Shown here one piece after another: positions 12,041 to 23,460 of a DNA stretch of 64,000 nucleotides. Location: assembly GCF_004801415.1 (NCBI RefSeq), contig NZ_SSNX01000011.1, positions 62,001-126,000 on the forward strand. The letters run 5' to 3'. The translations under genes were made by a program, and so were the position numbers. The notes beneath the pieces are model-generated. The model saw only the letters and a program-made list of their open reading frames with translations. It was not told the origin of the DNA and did no database searches. Every line of letters begins with the position of its first letter. Positions within the stretch are counted from its first letter, which is position 1. The stretch comes from Deinococcus sp. KSM4-11 (GTDB taxonomy: Bacteria > Deinococcota > Deinococci > Deinococcales > Deinococcaceae).

Positions 12041-12403
12041 TCAGGGAATCTCTGTAAACCGCTGCGCGAGCGCGGCGTAGATTCCCTGCACCTGCTGACC
12101 ACTCGGCTCATTGGCCGAGGACGAATCAATCACCGTCGTGGTCGTGCCGTTCTCGACGGCGGTAAAGATGACAAGTGACGAGCTATAAGCAGAAGATGCG
12201 CCAACATCCAGTGAAAGCCACTGCGGCTTTCTGTCGATGACCCGCCAAGCGCTGCCCCCTGGAACCGGCACAATCTTGGGAGCGGCCTCGGCAATAGCGT
12301 CGAGCACCTGCTGAGCACGGGCCAGATAACGATGAGCACTCTTCGGCTGTGCCGGCGCAGGTGCACACGCGAGAAGGGCAACAGCCGGAAGCAACAGGAG
12401 CAA
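12041..12403 (-). CDS. Putative small lipoprotein
   Basis: About 120 residues starting at a TTG codon. The N-terminus is a short hydrophobic stretch ending in a lipobox-like ALLAC (~8-12), so the mature protein would be lipid-anchored at Cys12. The rest is a soluble domain of mixed character with a Ser/Thr-rich end. I do not recognise it. An in-frame TAG a few codons upstream limits the start, and no good ribosome site is visible, so the start is uncertain. Confidence 0.5.
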   Translation of the reverse strand: MLLLLPAVALLACAPAPAQPKSAHRYLARAQQVLDAIAEAAPKIVPVPGGSAWRVIDRKPQWLSLDVGASSAYSSSLVIFTAVENGTTTTVIDSSSANEPSGQQVQGIYAALAQRFTEIP

Positions 12404-12499
12404 GCGGATACGGTGAGCCTACAGCGCATCTACAGGCGTCCATGACGTATTTCAGCGAGCAGGTAGGCCATTCCCCACATTCCGGAAGCTTCTTTGACC

Positions 12500-12508
12500 T
12501 GCTAGCCT
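12500..12508 (+). promoter_or_regulatory. Extended -10 promoter of the structured RNA
   Basis: TGCTAGCCT reads as an extended -10 element (TGn followed by TAGCCT) ending 12 bases before the first base of the 5' acceptor strand at 12520. No clear -35 is visible at the expected distance. Confidence 0.4.
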
Positions 12509-12519
12509 ACCCTTGTCGT

Positions 12520-12729
12520 GGGGGAGTGGTCTCAATAGGCAGGGCACCGGAAAAAACGACTATGTAGAGCCGAAAAGGCGGAAGCCTTGGGCGCAGGCAG
12601 CAACGCCGGAGCGGGTTGCGGAAGCACCTATAGCGGCCCCGCAAGGGGTGGGACAAAGCAGCAAGGGAAGCGCGTTTCCTGAAAGCTCCAGCGCCATTCA
12701 TGCGGGTTCGAGTCCCGTCTCCTCCACCA
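12520..12729 (+). ncRNA. 210-base structured RNA with tRNA-like ends, family unknown
   Basis: The 3' end is a canonical T-arm (12702-12718, loop TTCGAGT), acceptor strand CTCCTCC (12719-12725) and encoded ACCA. The 5' end GGGGGAG (12520-12526) pairs with that acceptor over 7 bp, then TG and a possible D-arm (12529-12545) with GG in the loop. About 155 bases lie between the two where a tRNA has its anticodon arm. They include hairpins at 12575-12588 (GGAA loop), 12600-12619 and 12637-12648 (GCAA loop), and a long-range helix 12590-12594 with 12691-12695. An extended -10 precedes it and a terminator follows. It is shorter than tmRNA and lacks its conserved 5' motif; I see no group I intron core. 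It could be a tRNA mimic (for example a YrlA-type Y RNA), a divergent tmRNA-like RNA or a decayed tRNA. Confidence 0.5.
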
Positions 12730-12738
12730 AATAGCAAA

Positions 12739-12760
12739 ATCGGCCTTCGTAGAGGCCGAT
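12739..12760. terminator. Bidirectional terminator between the structured RNA and purF
   Basis: Perfect 8-bp stem (12739-12746 with 12753-12760) and 6-base loop. On the minus strand it is followed by TTTT after purF. On the plus strand it lies 9 bases after the CCA and is followed by CTGATTT. Confidence 0.75.
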
Positions 12761-12779
12761 CTGATTTGCTGATCTTGCC

Positions 12780-14198
<1,419 letters not shown>

Positions 14199-14229
14199 GG
14201 GCGGCTCCGGGCCTGGGGGAACGCCCCGC

Positions 14230-16473
<2,244 letters not shown>

Positions 16474-16537
16474 GGAAGTGCCTCTGAAGGGTGCTGGGGA
16501 TGAAATAAACCGCGCGCGGTGCGTGGAGTTGGGCGGC

Positions 16538-17014
16538 TCAGCCGTGCTTCTTGCCCATCTGCACTTGCCCACGGTGGTAGGCGACGTGCCTCAGCTGCAT
16601 GCCCAGGCCGGTCAGGCGTTCACGCTGGCCGGTGGGGGCGGCGGGCGCGCGGAGCAGGTCGCCCAGCTGCCCGTCGGTCAGGTCGCGGGTGTGCGCGACA
16701 ACCTCCGCGCCGACCCGGTCGAGTTCGCCCAGGACGATGGCCTTGCTGTTGGTCTCGTTCGCGTGGGGCGTGCCGCGCAGGTCGTTCATCCACGGCGCGG
16801 TTTCCCAGCCCAGGTGGGCGTAAGTGGCGCTGAAGTCCTGCAACGCGAAGAAGCGCAGCCACTCCGAGATGTGCAGGGCGTGCCACGCGGGACTGTGGCC
16901 CAACAGGGACGACTGGAAGTCGGCGTCCGGCACGGCATCGAGCGCGGCGCGGAACATGGTCAGCTCCTGCTCGAAGGCGCTGGCCAGGAAGCTCTGGGCA
17001 CTGACGCCCGTCAT
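16538..17014 (-). CDS. DinB/DUF664-family four-helix protein in the pur operon
   Basis: 158 residues with the DinB-like fold signature: an N-terminal helix, [13 protein letters not shown] around 42-54, and the C-terminal [13 protein letters not shown]. These His residues match the usual metal-binding triad. Family members include metal-dependent thiol S-transferases (bacillithiol, mycothiol) and many unknowns. The start codon overlaps the purQ stop (ATGA), so translation is coupled to purQ. No role in purine synthesis is known for this family. The location may be accidental or may reflect protection from a reactive intermediate; that is speculation. Confidence 0.85.
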   Translation of the reverse strand: MTGVSAQSFLASAFEQELTMFRAALDAVPDADFQSSLLGHSPAWHALHISEWLRFFALQDFSATYAHLGWETAPWMNDLRGTPHANETNSKAIVLGELDRVGAEVVAHTRDLTDGQLGDLLRAPAAPTGQRERLTGLGMQLRHVAYHRGQVQMGKKHG

Positions 17015-17697
17015 GCGCCCACCGGCACGGCCGCCACGCCGGTCCGGCTCAGGCTGCGAAACACGCCCTGGCCGTCCTCGCTGCCCAGCAGGGCCTCCAC
17101 GGCCCGCTCCGGGTGGGGCATCATGCCCAGCACGTTCCCGCGCTCGTTCACGATCCCGGCGATGTCGTTCAGGCTGCCGTTGGGGTTGTCCACATACCGG
17201 AACACGACCTGCCCGTTCCCTTCCAGCCGGGCAATCGTCTCCGGATCGGCATAGTAGTTGCCCTCGCCGTGCGCGATGGGAATCTCGATGACCTGGCCCT
17301 GCGTGTACGCGCCGGTGAACGCGGTTCGGACGCTTTCGACACGCAGGTGCACGGGCCTGCACATGAAGTGCAGCTCGCGGTTGCGGCTCAGCGCGCCGGG
17401 CAACAGGCCGCTCTCGGTGAGCACCTGGAAGCCGTTGCACACGCCCAGTACGTATCCCCCCCGCTCGGCATGCGCCTTCACGGCCTGCATGATCGGGCTG
17501 CGGGCGGCAATCGCGCCGCTGCGGAGGTGATCGCCGTAACTGAAGCCGCCGGGCAGGAACACCAGATCGGTGCCTGCCGGCAGACCGGGTTCCGTGTGCC
17601 ACACGAACTGCGCGTGCTCGTCGAGCAGCAGCCGCGCGGCATGCAGGGCGTCACCGTCGCAGTTGCTGCCGGGAAACTGGATCACGACGGTCTTCAT
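17011..17697 (-). CDS. purQ: Phosphoribosylformylglycinamidine synthase subunit I (glutaminase)
   Basis: Class I glutamine amidotransferase that supplies ammonia to PurL. 228 residues. Features: [12 protein letters not shown] at the N-terminus, [18 protein letters not shown], the nucleophile Cys87 in LGVCNGFQ, and the C-terminal His/Glu pair in GMMPHPERA. The ATG at 17697 follows GGAGGG closely. The stop overlaps the DinB start by four bases. A 127-base gap separates it from the cupin gene upstream; it contains one copy of a short repeat also found at 41916 and 45422. Confidence 0.97.
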   Translation of the reverse strand: MKTVVIQFPGSNCDGDALHAARLLLDEHAQFVWHTEPGLPAGTDLVFLPGGFSYGDHLRSGAIAARSPIMQAVKAHAERGGYVLGVCNGFQVLTESGLLPGALSRNRELHFMCRPVHLRVESVRTAFTGAYTQGQVIEIPIAHGEGNYYADPETIARLEGNGQVVFRYVDNPNGSLNDIAGIVNERGNVLGMMPHPERAVEALLGSEDGQGVFRSLSRTGVAAVPVGA

Positions 17698-17731
17698 AAC
17701 CCTCCGATTGAAGCGGCGCGAGCGGCGAAAT

Positions 17732-17746
17732 CCGAGCGGAGCGAGT
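17732..17746 (+). repeat. Short CGAGCGGAGCGAG repeat, copy 1
   Basis: CCGAGCGGAGCGAGT between purQ and the cupin gene. The same 15 bases occur reversed at 45422-45436 inside the MMPL gene, and 13 of them at 41916-41928. Copy number outside the window is unknown. Confidence 0.5.
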
Positions 17747-17824
17747 GAGAGCAAGCGCCCATGACCGGAGCTGGAGCGGCCTGCGGCGCGTTCCCGCGGG
17801 CCGCGGAAGTGGAGGTGATGGGCG

Positions 17825-18196
17825 TCACAGGTGCTCCGGCTGCGCCACGGTGCGCTCGTTGACGACATTCCCGGTGTTCAGGGTGCCGGCAGGTTCGAAC
17901 ATCAGCATCCAGACCTCCTCCGTCTCCGCCACGGGCAGGTGCTCCACGCCGCGCGGCACGATGATGATCTCCCCCACCCCGATCCGCTGCTCGCCGCCTC
18001 TGAAGCGCATCAGCAGCGTGCCCTGCGTGACCATGAACAGCTCGTCCTCGTGCTCATGCGCGTGCCACACGAACTCGCCGCTGATCTTGGCGATCTTCAC
18101 GTGCTGACCGTTCAGCTCCCCGATCACCTTCGGTTGCCAGTGTTCGTTGAAGGCGTCGAATTTGTCCTGCAACCTCACGACTTCGGGGATGCTCAC
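17825..18196 (-). CDS. Cupin-domain protein in the pur operon
   Basis: 123 residues, one cupin barrel. Metal ligands are visible in [10 protein letters not shown] (~46-55: two or three His plus Glu) and PRGVEHLP (~82-89, the distal His). The protein is small, cytoplasmic and without extra domains. Its start overlaps the purS stop by four bases (ATGA), so it is translated with purS. Related stand-alone cupins often bind Fe, Mn or Zn, but substrate and reaction cannot be predicted. Its place between purS and purQ is unusual for this pathway. Confidence 0.85.
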   Translation of the reverse strand: MSIPEVVRLQDKFDAFNEHWQPKVIGELNGQHVKIAKISGEFVWHAHEHEDELFMVTQGTLLMRFRGGEQRIGVGEIIIVPRGVEHLPVAETEEVWMLMFEPAGTLNTGNVVNERTVAQPEHL

Positions 18197-18444
18197 GCCT
18201 CGTTCAACTCCCAGCGGGCATCCTCCATCACGGGATTGCTCAGCACGTTCTCGGTGATGTCCCTCAGTTGGGCTTCCACGTCGTCGCGGCTGCCGTTCAG
18301 GGTCAGTTCGATGTACTTCCCGACGCGCACGCCGTTCACGTTCCCGTGGTCGAGGTGCGACAGGGCGCGTTCCACGGTGCGTCCCTGCGGGTCGAGGATG
18401 CTGGGCTTGAGGGTCACGAACACTTTGGCTTTGAAGGTGGACAT
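18193..18444 (-). CDS. purS: Phosphoribosylformylglycinamidine synthase subunit PurS
   Basis: Small 83-residue subunit that forms a dimer and joins PurL and PurQ so that ammonia can pass between them. Typical features are KAKVFVTLKPSILDPQG at the N-terminus, GNVNGVRVGKYIEL in the middle and the NPVMEDARWEL end. It sits 63 bases downstream of purC and overlaps the following cupin start by four bases. Confidence 0.95.
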   Translation of the reverse strand: MSTFKAKVFVTLKPSILDPQGRTVERALSHLDHGNVNGVRVGKYIELTLNGSRDDVEAQLRDITENVLSNPVMEDARWELNEA

Positions 18445-18507
18445 GGGTTCTCCTGTGAAGGCCGGGGGCCGGGGCTGAACGTGAGACGCAGACTCAGCGG
18501 TCGGCGC

Positions 18508-19251
18508 TCAGCCCTCGGCCGGGGCGGTCACGCGCCGCAGCATCTCCGCGTACGCGTCCTCGACGCCGCCCAGGTCGCGGCGGAAACGGTCTTTGTCCAT
18601 CTTCTCGTTCGTTTCGGCGTCCCAGAAGCGGCAGGTGTCGGGGCTGATCTCGTCGGCGAGGACGATGGTGCCGTCGGGCAGGGTGCCGAATTCGAGTTTG
18701 AAGTCGATCAGGCGCACGCCGCGTGCCAGGAAGTACGGCACCAGGAAGCCCCGGATCTTCAGGGCGAGTTCGCGGATGCGCAGCAGTTGCGGTTCGGTGG
18801 CCCAGCCGAGGCTCAGGGCGGTATCGGTGTTGATCAGCGGATCGCCCAGCGCGTCGGACTTGTAGCAGTACTCGACGATGGGGTGTTCCAGCGGCGTGCC
18901 TTCCTCGATGCCCAGGCGCTTGGAGAAGCTCCCGGCGGCGACGTTCCGCACGATGACTTCCACTGGCACGATGGTCACGGCCTTCACGAGCTGCTCGGTG
19001 TCGGAGAGTTTCCCGACGAAGTGCGTGGGCACTCCGGCGGCCTCCAGCAGCGGGTACAGGTGCGCGGTGATGGCGTTGTTCGTGGCGCCCTTGCCCACCC
19101 AGGATCCGCGTTTCTGGGCATTGAAGGCGGTGGCGTCGTCCTTGTATTCCACGATGTACTCACTGGGATCGGCGGTGGCGTAGACGCGTTTGGCCTTGCC
19201 CTCGTACTTCATCTCGCCCCGCTGTCGCCCTTCGCTGCTCGGTGCCGTCAT
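18508..19251 (-). CDS. purC: SAICAR synthetase
   Basis: Joins CAIR and aspartate with ATP to give SAICAR, step eight of purine synthesis. 247 residues. Features: [12 protein letters not shown] at the N-terminus, [20 protein letters not shown] (~100), LIDFKLEFG and [13 protein letters not shown] (~190-203). The first ATG (19251) follows GGAGGGCG, a good ribosome site; an internal ATG 13 codons later would also give a plausible protein. First gene of the pur operon. Confidence 0.97.
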   Translation of the reverse strand: MTAPSSEGRQRGEMKYEGKAKRVYATADPSEYIVEYKDDATAFNAQKRGSWVGKGATNNAITAHLYPLLEAAGVPTHFVGKLSDTEQLVKAVTIVPVEVIVRNVAAGSFSKRLGIEEGTPLEHPIVEYCYKSDALGDPLINTDTALSLGWATEPQLLRIRELALKIRGFLVPYFLARGVRLIDFKLEFGTLPDGTIVLADEISPDTCRFWDAETNEKMDKDRFRRDLGGVEDAYAEMLRRVTAPAEG

Positions 19252-19288
19252 ACGCCCTCCGCCGTGCCTGTGGAATGCCAGGTCTGGG

Positions 19289-19317
19289 AATGTAGGAACC
19301 GCGTCCCCCGTGGTAAA
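19289..19317 (-). promoter_or_regulatory. Promoter of the pur operon
   Basis: On the minus strand TTTACC (complement of 19312-19317) and TACATT (complement of 19289-19294) are separated by exactly 17 bases, a sigma-A-type promoter. The predicted transcript starts near 19282 with a leader of ~30 bases before purC. This leader is too short for a purine riboswitch, so control must act on the promoter or elsewhere. Confidence 0.65.
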
Positions 19318-19486
19318 CCGGGGCGACGCTGGAGTGCCTGCGAATTGAACATGAAAGCCTCCATCGCCGCCTCTCGGACGGACTTACCGCCTGCAGTCTG
19401 GCCTGTGGCCGGGCGGGGCGTCTCACGGGACGCGGGTGGAAGAAATGGGAGTGCCGCCCGGTCGGTGGGCGGCCTTACGTCAGGGT

Positions 19487-19519
19487 AACACCCCGGCCCG
19501 TGGAGGCGACCGGGGTGTT
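19487..19519 (-). terminator. Terminator of the DR2241-like gene
   Basis: Perfect 10-bp stem (19487-19496 with 19510-19519). On the minus strand it lies 25 bases after the stop of the gene at 19545. A second inverted repeat (19453-19459 with 19467-19473) follows on the same transcript. Confidence 0.65.
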
Positions 19520-19544
19520 CAGGTGAGTGGGACGAGGCCGGTTT

Positions 19545-20957
19545 CTAGTGGCTGTGTCCGCCCGCCTGGCCACGGTTCCCGCTGACTTCCTCGCGCACCT
19601 CGGCCACCATGACCGTGCACGCCTCCGCGCAGGGAATGCCGCCGGGCACGCCGTCGAAGAAGGTGTGCGCGAGTTTGTCTCCGGCCCACAGCCGCGTGCG
19701 CAGGCAGGATTTACAGACCTCCTGCGCGACGTGCTCGACCTGCTCGGAGGTGGCTTTCTGCACCTTGGCGTAGATCCCGGTCTGGCGGCGGGCCGTGGTG
19801 GGCCAGGGCGTGGCGCGCAGGGCGTGGCAGGTGTGGGCGTAGGTCTCCTCGACGACTGCCGGGTACACGTAGTGCAGGGCGCGGCGCAGGTCCGGTTCAC
19901 TGAGCACCGCCCGCCAGCCGCGCGGCAGGTTCCGGAGGGTGTGCACGGGGCGGTGGTCGCCGCCGTCGTCGTGGCGCACAGAGTCGCGCACGCCCTCGGG
20001 CGTGACGAGGGTGCGCAGGTCACCGCCGGGACGGCCCTCGTCGAGCATGTGGCGCACCTCGTACACGCCACTGTCCGGGGTGATCAGCACCTCGCCCAGG
20101 CGCAGGCCCCGGCGGGCGCGGTCCAGCAAGGTCTGCCACGCATGCTCGTGCCCGCGCTCGATGTCGCCGTCCTGGGACGTGGCCCCGCTGGCTTCCTGGG
20201 CGAGGTGCAGGATCACGTCGGCCACCGCGGGGTGCGTGCCCACGGGCCTGGCGTAGTACACGGTCTGCGGGCCGTGCGGGTTCTCCGGGAAGGGCGTGAC
20301 GTCGCCGGTCAGGCCCATGTCCTCGGGAATGGTTTCCAGGGTGTGCCAGCCCTCACTGGCGAAGAAGGGCACCACGACCACGCGCGGGGCCGTGATGACC
20401 TCCGGCCACGTGCCGACCTTGGGATCTTCATCGAGAAACAGCGCCTGCACCTGCGCGAACTGCCCGGTCTCGCGGATCAGGTCGGCGTTGTGGTAGATGA
20501 CCTTGTTGCTGTTCTCGTTGCGGGTGGTGCCGTGGCCGAGCACGATCAGGGCGGTGTCCTGCGCGCTGAAGTCCGGCAGGGCCTCGCGGGCGCGGGCCAG
20601 GATCACGTCGGTCATGCTGGGGTGCACGCCGTACGGCAGGGTGTAGCGCACGGTGCGCCCACCGATCACGCGGGCCACGCCGCCGGGCGGCACCGATCCC
20701 TGGTGGCCCAGCCCCAGTTCGCGCGGAATGACGACCTCCGTGAAGTAGCCCTCGCTGATGAACATGGGAATCACGGTCACGTCGGTACTGGAGGTGGTTT
20801 TCAGCACCTGCCGCAGCGAGGGTTCCTCTTTCCAGTACCCCTCGATGACCTCGTCGTACAGGCCGCGCTCGCGGATCAGGTCGGCGTATCGGTAGACGGC
20901 CACGGCAGACTCGCCGTTCAGGTGGGAGCCGTGCCCGATGAGGATCAGGGAACGCAT
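19545..20957 (-). CDS. DR2241-like double CbiX protein with Fe-S domain
   Basis: 470 residues. Two tandem CbiX (sirohydrochlorin chelatase-like) domains occupy ~1-125 and ~135-255, each opening with a similar strand and His ([21 protein letters not shown]). A stabilising domain (~260-345) and a C-terminal Cys-rich domain follow: [20 protein letters not shown], and IPCAEAC. This is the layout of D. radiodurans DR2241, whose C-terminal part is assigned a 4Fe-4S cluster. CbiX enzymes insert Co or Fe into sirohydrochlorin, but no other tetrapyrrole gene is nearby, so the actual metal and substrate are open. The protein ends in a His-containing GGHSH tail. TACAGT at 20966-20971 lies eight bases before the ATG. 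Confidence 0.88.
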   Translation of the reverse strand: MRSLILIGHGSHLNGESAVAVYRYADLIRERGLYDEVIEGYWKEEPSLRQVLKTTSSTDVTVIPMFISEGYFTEVVIPRELGLGHQGSVPPGGVARVIGGRTVRYTLPYGVHPSMTDVILARAREALPDFSAQDTALIVLGHGTTRNENSNKVIYHNADLIRETGQFAQVQALFLDEDPKVGTWPEVITAPRVVVVPFFASEGWHTLETIPEDMGLTGDVTPFPENPHGPQTVYYARPVGTHPAVADVILHLAQEASGATSQDGDIERGHEHAWQTLLDRARRGLRLGEVLITPDSGVYEVRHMLDEGRPGGDLRTLVTPEGVRDSVRHDDGGDHRPVHTLRNLPRGWRAVLSEPDLRRALHYVYPAVVEETYAHTCHALRATPWPTTARRQTGIYAKVQKATSEQVEHVAQEVCKSCLRTRLWAGDKLAHTFFDGVPGGIPCAEACTVMVAEVREEVSGNRGQAGGHSH

Positions 20958-21190
20958 ATGCTGGCACTGTAGCGCCCACCGGGCGGGCGGAATTGTCCCG
21001 AGGCTTGCACGTTGCGCCGCGCCGCAGGCAAGGCGCGATAAGCGAGCGTAAAGCGGCCTTTCACCTTCCTGAGACCTCCACTCCGTACGGTGGAAGGTGC
21101 CGCGTTCGCACTCCGGGGGAATCCGCCCCCGCCGGACGCCTGCCAGTTCAGGATGTGTGCTGTTCAGAGATCACGTCCAGGAGGTTCCAC

Positions 21191-21622
21191 ATGTTCTTCC
21201 AACAGAACGACCGGCACGAGAAGATGGCCGCCCTTGATCCGCGCGACACCAACCAGGACGGCGTGGTGAGCCCGCAGGAAGCCGCCGCGTACGTGCAGGA
21301 CTACATGAAGAACGCCTCGCCCGAGGAGCGCCAGCAGGTGCTGCGGGACTACATGAACGGCCTGAGCCCGGATCAGCGCCAGCAGATGGGCGACGCGATC
21401 GTGCAGAGCCCCGCGAACCCGGTGCAGCAGGTCAACGCGCAGGATCCCGGCGACCTGGCCGACGCCTACGCGAAGACGGCCCAGGCCCCCGCACAGGATG
21501 GCAAGAGCCCGCTGGAAGCCGCGTTCGCGCCGGGCGGCATGCTCAGCAACCCGATGGTGAAGGCCGGGCTGGTGGGGCTCGCGGCCATGATCGGCAGCAG
21601 CGTCCTCAAACGCGGGCGCTGA
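21191..21622 (+). CDS. EF-hand-like protein with C-terminal membrane segment
   Basis: 143 residues. The N-terminal region has one canonical 12-residue EF-hand loop, DTNQDGVVSPQE (~20-31), with acidic ligands at positions 1, 5 and 12 and Gly at 6, so calcium binding is likely. The middle is Gln/Asp/Ala-rich and helical (SPEERQQVLRDYMNGLSPDQRQQM). The end (NPMVKAGLVGLAAMIGSSVLKRGR) is a single hydrophobic segment with a basic tail. The ATG follows a strong AGGAGG. Function unknown; the type is common in Deinococcus and relatives. The 233 bases upstream hold no other gene. Confidence 0.75.
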   Translation: MFFQQNDRHEKMAALDPRDTNQDGVVSPQEAAAYVQDYMKNASPEERQQVLRDYMNGLSPDQRQQMGDAIVQSPANPVQQVNAQDPGDLADAYAKTAQAPAQDGKSPLEAAFAPGGMLSNPMVKAGLVGLAAMIGSSVLKRGR

Positions 21623-21632
21623 GCCACGTTCC

Positions 21633-21675
21633 AGAGGGCCGGGCCACCCCCGCTGTGGGGATGGCCCGGCCCTCT
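21633..21675 (+). terminator. Strong terminator hairpin after the EF-hand gene
   Basis: Stem 21633-21650 with 21657-21675 (18 pairs, one bulged A) and a 6-base loop, starting ten bases after the stop codon. No U-run follows. Confidence 0.65.
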
Positions 21676-22233
21676 GCCGGCGTCATGCGCAACTGAATAT
21701 GACGCGCGGCGAGCGATTCCTCGTCTGCGCAGCCGCGCCAGCCAGTCCGCTTCGCGGCCAGTTCCCCCACGCAGGATGTGACATCGAAACGCCCATCACG
21801 CGCCTTCCTTCCGCCTAAGCAGGAGGCCAGAGAGCCGAAACTCTCTCCCCTGCCAGCCCACCGAAAGCCATCGTGCGTGCAGCGCGCGGGCGCTGACGAC
21901 GGAAACGGAGAGCGCAGAGACGCCGCCCAGGCCAGCGTGACTGCCGCCGGGGCCAGCTCGAACCTCAGAGCAACCACCTGCTCAGCGCAGCCCCCAGCCC
22001 CTGCCCCTCTGGGGCAGGGGCTGGGGCAGCCCGCCGCAGGCGCACACCTTCCACACCGACGTCCCAGAGCACACCCCGCTCGATTTCCACCTTCGAAGAC
22101 GCAGCCATGCCAGTCTGCATGCAGTTGTGCAGGAGAGGCATCGTCCGCTGGGCCAGCCACGAGGCACGGGATTTGGCCGTGCGGCCATCCAGCGGAATCC
22201 TTGGCAGTCGGCTGTTCCAGGCCAGCGAGCCGC
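21676..22233. other. Region without a credible gene
   Basis: About 560 bases between the terminator at 21675 and the promoter at 22234. Open frames exist on both strands but have no recognisable domain, no ribosome site and unusual residue composition. I see one exceptional feature, the perfect palindrome at 21992-22026, and otherwise nothing I can name. Confidence 0.5.
21992..22026. repeat. Perfect 16-bp palindrome with 3-base loop
   Basis: CCCCAGCCCCTGCCCC (21992-22007) and its exact complement (22011-22026) flank TCT. It is far from any stop codon (370 bases after the last gene), so a terminator role is unlikely. Candidate for a dispersed intergenic repeat or a structured RNA element. Confidence 0.6.
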
Positions 22234-22247
22234 TAGAATTGCGCCCA

Positions 22248-23333
22248 ATGCCCCTGTCCTACCTGACGCGGATCGCGCAGACGCCGGCCCCGACCTTCCA
22301 TGAGGAACGCCGGGCCGAACTGATCGCGTCGCTGTGGCAGGATCTCGGCTACACCACGGAACGCGACGACGTGGGCAACGTCCTGACCCGTCTCACGCCG
22401 CCCGGCACCGAGGGCAGACCTGCCCTGCTGCTGGCCGCGCACCTCGACACCGTATTCGAGGCGGGCACCGACGTGACGGTACGCGAGGACGCCGGCCGAC
22501 TCGTGGGGCCGGGGGTGGGCGACAACAGCGCTAGCCTGGCGGTCGTCACGGCGCTGCTGCGTGACCTGCGCGGCGGCGGCAGCACCTTGACCCGGCCGCT
22601 GTGGGTGGCCGCGAACGTGGGCGAGGAAGGCCTGGGCGACCTGCGCGGCAGCAAGTCCCTGATCGAACAGCACAGTCCGCAGCTGGGGGCCTTCGTCGCC
22701 GTGGACGGCTACCTGGGCGTGGCGGTCACGCGCGGCGTGGGCGTGCGCCGCTACCGCGCGAGCTTCATCGGGCCGGGCGGGCACTCGTGGGGCGACCAGG
22801 GGCCGAGCGCCCTGCATGCCCTGGGACGCGCCATCAGCGCCCTGTACGCCCTGCACCTGCCCCTCACGCCGCGCACGACCCTGAACGTGGGGGTGGCGGG
22901 CGGCGGCACGAGCGTGAACTCGATCGCCGGGAGCGCCGACCTGCTGCTGGACCTGCGGTCGCTGGACGCCGGGATGCTCGCGGATCTGGACGGCCGCGCG
23001 GTCGCGGCCCTGCACGCGGCGGCGCGCGAGGTGGGCGTGACCGTGCGGATCGAGCGGGTCGGGGATCGCCCTGGCGGGCACCTGAACAGCGAGCCGCTGC
23101 TGCCCCTGATCCGGGAGGCGGCCCGCGAGATCAAGCTTGACGTCCGCACCGCCTCGAGTTCCACGGACGCGAACGCGGCCGCGCCGCACGGCCTGAGCGC
23201 GGTGGCGGTGGGGGTGTACCGGGGCGGGAACGCGCACCGCACGGACGAGTGGGTGCAGGCGGCCAGTCTGGGCTCGGGGCTGAAGTTCCTGCGCCGCATG
23301 GTGGATCTGTACCAGCGTCGCCCCGTGCGCTGA
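22248..23333 (+). CDS. M20-family metallopeptidase
   Basis: 361 residues, a zinc-dependent aminoacylase/carboxypeptidase-type hydrolase. Metal-site motifs: LLAAHLDTVFEAG (~65, His and Asp), the bridging Asp in GVGDNSASL (~90) and VGEEGLGDLRG (~126, catalytic Glu-Glu). The dimerisation domain is inserted around 180-290 (GPGGHSWGDQGPSALHALG). No signal peptide, so cytoplasmic; probably processes dipeptides or N-acyl amino acids. Start: TAGAAT at 22234-22239 lies eight bases before the ATG and there is no ribosome site, a leaderless start that excludes longer upstream frames. Confidence 0.88.
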   Translation: MPLSYLTRIAQTPAPTFHEERRAELIASLWQDLGYTTERDDVGNVLTRLTPPGTEGRPALLLAAHLDTVFEAGTDVTVREDAGRLVGPGVGDNSASLAVVTALLRDLRGGGSTLTRPLWVAANVGEEGLGDLRGSKSLIEQHSPQLGAFVAVDGYLGVAVTRGVGVRRYRASFIGPGGHSWGDQGPSALHALGRAISALYALHLPLTPRTTLNVGVAGGGTSVNSIAGSADLLLDLRSLDAGMLADLDGRAVAALHAAAREVGVTVRIERVGDRPGGHLNSEPLLPLIREAAREIKLDVRTASSSTDANAAAPHGLSAVAVGVYRGGNAHRTDEWVQAASLGSGLKFLRRMVDLYQRRPVR

Positions 23334-23372
23334 GTTTGGGGGGCAACCCCAGCACTGACCGCCTGGTCAGTA

Positions 23373-23394
23373 CCCCCGCCGGGGGCCGGTTTTT
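23373..23394 (+). terminator. Terminator after the M20 peptidase
   Basis: CCCCC (23373-23377) and GGGGG (23381-23385), then CCGG and TTTTT (23390-23394). A second stem, 23354-23360 with 23365-23371, lies just upstream. Together they fit a Rho-independent terminator. Confidence 0.65.
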
Positions 23395-23460
23395 CGTGAC
23401 CTGGATGGCAATTCCAGCCCACAATTTTCCCATCCGGGAAGCGCAAAATAGAGCGTACTT

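Noticed and set aside
12520..12729. tmRNA (ssrA)
   Set aside because: About 150 bases too short, no tag reading frame with stop, and the conserved 5' GGUUUCGAC-type motif is absent.
12520..12729. tRNA interrupted by a group I intron
   Set aside because: No P, Q, R, S core elements are visible, and removing the central part does not restore a normal anticodon arm.
12645..12729. Ordinary tRNA of about 85 bases at the 3' end of this region
   Set aside because: The acceptor would need a U-C mismatch and no D-loop GG is present; the 5' partner at 12520 pairs better.
12513..12734. Open frame of 73 codons over the structured RNA
   Set aside because: No ribosome site or domain, and the same bases form the acceptor, T-arm and hairpins of the RNA.
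21606..22160. 184-residue minus-strand frame in the gene-free interval
   Set aside because: It runs through the terminator and the perfect palindrome and has no recognisable sequence.
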